From Juglans regia (Eukaryota > Streptophyta > Magnoliopsida > Fagales > Juglandaceae): 64,000 nucleotides of DNA. Below, piece by piece: positions 62,299 through 64,000 of this stretch. A program made the position numbers and the translations under genes. Position 1 is the first letter of the stretch; each line of letters begins with the position of its first letter. The stretch spans positions 12,567,234-12,631,233 of the forward strand of contig NC_049903.1 of assembly GCF_001411555.2 (NCBI RefSeq), given 5' to 3'. The notes beneath the pieces were generated by a model. The model was not told the DNA's origin. It was given only the letters and a program-made list of their open reading frames with translations, and made no database searches.

Positions 62299-64000
62299 CT
62301 ATGCTTCAACCTCTGATGGAGTACTCTGTTGCTGGTGTTCTTTCTGTTCTAGTTCTTGCTGCTGCTGTTGTAGTGGCTGTGGCTGCTGCTGGAGGTAAAG
62401 TTGATGCTGTTGTTGCTGCGGTAGAAATTGTTGGTGTTGCATCTGAAACTGTTGCTGCTGATTGTATTGTAGCTGTTGTTGCTGAAGCTGTTGCAACTGC
62501 TGCTGCTGAGAGGGCTGTTGTTGCTGGTAATGTTGTTGCAGTTGCAGTTGCTGCTGATACTGCTGCTGCATTAGCTGCTGATTAGGCTGTTGTTGCTGCT
62601 GTTGTTGTAGAAGAAATTGATGCTGCTGGTAATAATAATATTGCCACGCCTGGTTATATTCTTGGCTGTTCTGCATTGGATATTGAGATGTCTGCGAAGC
62701 AACATGAGGAGCAGGCAGTTGAGACTCAGATGCAGTGGCAAAATTCTGCTGCAGCACATTTTGCATTGGCCAGGTGTGTGTTGTTAAATTAGCGTGAGCA
62801 GCTGCTGCTTGATACTGATTCTGTGCTTCACTGCTTTGCTGAACTTGTGCATTATGAGAAGGTAAAGGCTGATTGGAATAACCTTGACTTGTAGGCGTTT
62901 GAGCATCCATTTCAGCCCGTGGGTACTGTTGTGGAGAGTTCTGGCGCTTTTGATGCAGTTTTCGTTGTGAGTGCCCACGAACGCCAAATTTAGAATGTCT
63001 ATGGACTCTATCAGTATTATTGTTTTGACGCCAGTTTGCACCAATGTTTGCAGGAACCTGTGGCTGTTTAAGTGCCTGTGTTGGAGTAAGATTTTGCTGG
63101 TTTGATGAAGATGAGGGATTGACCGCTTCCATTTCAGATCTGGCAGAAGCTTGTGAACCAAATGGGCTGTACAAGGAACCATCTGGACTAGTACTACAAC
63201 TGTTCTCTGGCAAGCTTCCATGCAACACACAAGTTTCTTGTGAAGCTTCACACCTGAGAGATGTGGAGGGACCTGAGACTGGGGATCTGTCCTTCTGAGT
63301 GACCAAGGAGAGATTCTCCAACAAAGGTTGCTTCAGGTCCTGTTCAGACTCATGACCACATTGTTCCTGAACATCATATTCTCTCAAGTATTCATGTGAA
63401 TCTTGTACACATTCAGTTTCAAAAGAGATATGACTAATTAAGCCAACCGATGATGCGTTCGAATTGTAAGCATATTCTCTATGCTGCTTGGAAACTTCGG
63501 GAGTATCTCTCCTGTGCTGATCAGGAATTTCTGGAGACACCAGTTCTCCTTGGGCTACATCGCCAGGTGGTACATTTGGTTCAGCAGTATCGTCCCTGGT
63601 GCACTCCAAAACCACTGGGGATGGCTGTTTTACAATTTCCTGTACATTGCTATCAGATTCTGCTGATAGATGCTGGCAAATAGTAGCCAACTCAAACTGA
63701 TTATCATCATTTTCCAAAGATGGCAGTTTCTGTTCTACTACTTTGGTTGGAGAATGGTCACACTGAGTATTATCACGATTTCCTGATGGTGACAATTTCT
63801 TCTCTTGTAAAGAGAGCTGGATCAAGAGGTTAGAACAAGAATCTCCAGATGGCTGACAAGATTTAGCAACAGAAGTTTCCTCTCTCCCTTCCTTAGCCGG
63901 TTCCAAGGTTTTTGTACCAGTAGCTGGGTGCCTATAAGGAGCAATCCTTAGAGAGTGTGGAAATAATCGTATGTGACGGTTCCACGCCCTCCTCAAATCA
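62299..64000 (-). CDS. PRP39-like pre-mRNA processing factor, C-terminal glutamine-rich part
   Basis: This is an open frame of more than 565 codons that runs off the right edge; the real start and upstream exons are outside. Its first in-window residues (DLRRAWNRHIRLFPHS) resemble the end of a HAT-repeat protein of the U1 snRNP factor PRP39 family, and the position next to SSP4-like/PHYE genes fits (AT5G46400 is PRP39-2, from memory). The middle 300 residues are low-complexity and charged. About the last 150 residues are dominated by glutamine (runs of up to eight) with tyrosine, and end ...STPSEVEA. The stop is at 62299-62301. The assignment rests on a short stretch and on synteny; the alternative is another nuclear Q-rich protein. 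Confidence 0.6.
   Translation of the reverse strand, partial: DLRRAWNRHIRLFPHSLRIAPYRHPATGTKTLEPAKEGREETSVAKSCQPSGDSCSNLLIQLSLQEKKLSPSGNRDNTQCDHSPTKVVEQKLPSLENDDNQFELATICQHLSAESDSNVQEIVKQPSPVVLECTRDDTAEPNVPPGDVAQGELVSPEIPDQHRRDTPEVSKQHREYAYNSNASSVGLISHISFETECVQDSHEYLREYDVQEQCGHESEQDLKQPLLENLSLVTQKDRSPVSGPSTSLRCEASQETCVLHGSLPENSCSTSPDGSLYSPFGSQASARSEMEAVNPSSSSNQQNLTPTQALKQPQVPANIGANWRQNNNTDRVHRHSKFGVRGHSQRKLHQKRQNSPQQYPRAEMDAQTPTSQGYSNQPLPSHNAQVQQSSEAQNQYQAAAAHANLTTHTWPMQNVLQQNFATASESQLPAPHVASQTSQYPMQNSQEYNQAWQYYYYQQHQFLLQQQQQQQPNQQLMQQQYQQQLQLQQHYQQQQPSQQQQLQQLQQQQLQYNQQQQFQMQHQQFLPQQQQHQLYLQQQPQPLQQQQQELEQKEHQQQSTPSEVEA

Noticed and set aside
62301..62585. Valine/alanine-rich plus-strand open frame
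   Set aside because: It is the antisense shadow of the CAG/CAA glutamine tract of the PRP39-like gene.

Overview
The window is nuclear DNA of a woody eudicot. It is AT-rich, its genes have many introns with GT-AG junctions, and it carries plant LINEs, tRNA-derived SINEs, LTR elements and very many small inverted-repeat transposons. The abundant short elements built on ATGAGATGAG and GTTTGGAT ends make a Fagales tree (walnut/pecan type) my best guess, but this is an impression from memory and not a search result.

Six protein-coding genes are supported. (1) Starch synthase 4 (SS4), plus strand, 1862-10482; its 5' exons lie off the left edge. (2) LHCB1, intronless, minus strand, 12262-11471, tail-to-tail with SS4 and with a classic CCAAT/GATA/TATA promoter. 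(3) An SSP4-like CTD phosphatase of the HAD/FCP1 class, minus strand, 22328-17343, six coding exons giving 474 aa. (4) Phytochrome E (PHYE), plus strand, 44052-48933, four exons giving 1129 aa. (5) A MEI2-like RNA-binding protein of the AML2/AML5 type, minus strand, 56134-50370, twelve coding exons giving 859 aa. (6) The glutamine-rich C-terminus of a PRP39-like splicing factor, minus strand, 64000-62299, continuing past the right edge. For genes 1-5 I joined exons by hand; every junction keeps frame.

The order SS4, SSP4-like, PHYE, MEI2-like matches, from memory, the Arabidopsis chromosome 4 segment AT4G18240, AT4G18140, AT4G18130, AT4G18120. The PRP39-like/SSP4-like pair recalls AT5G46400/AT5G46410. 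The window therefore looks like an ancestral rosid gene block with LHCB1 added.

Between the genes, and inside their introns, lie layered mobile elements. One SS4 intron (7371-9551) holds a SINE with a nested LINE-tail insertion, a TRIM-like element and a truncated LINE. The 16-kb gap between the SSP4-like gene and PHYE, together with the likely leader intron of the SSP4-like gene, holds two candidate solo LTRs (22800-25293 and 29811-32148), a 608-bp hAT element with a perfect 8-bp target duplication (39079-39686), and Tourist/Harbinger-like elements with TAA or TTA target duplications, one nested in its own relative.

The gene products do not form a single pathway. PHYE (light sensing), LHCB1 (light harvesting) and SS4 (starch granule initiation) are all plastid or light related, but conserved synteny explains PHYE and SS4 being neighbours better than a functional cluster does. 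I found no CRISPR, operon or other non-eukaryotic system, and nothing I would call a new biological system. The most unusual observations are the near-empty LINE-tail insertions with target duplications, the tRNA-Arg 3' half beside a SINE, and a coding-like cryptic exon in an SS4 intron.
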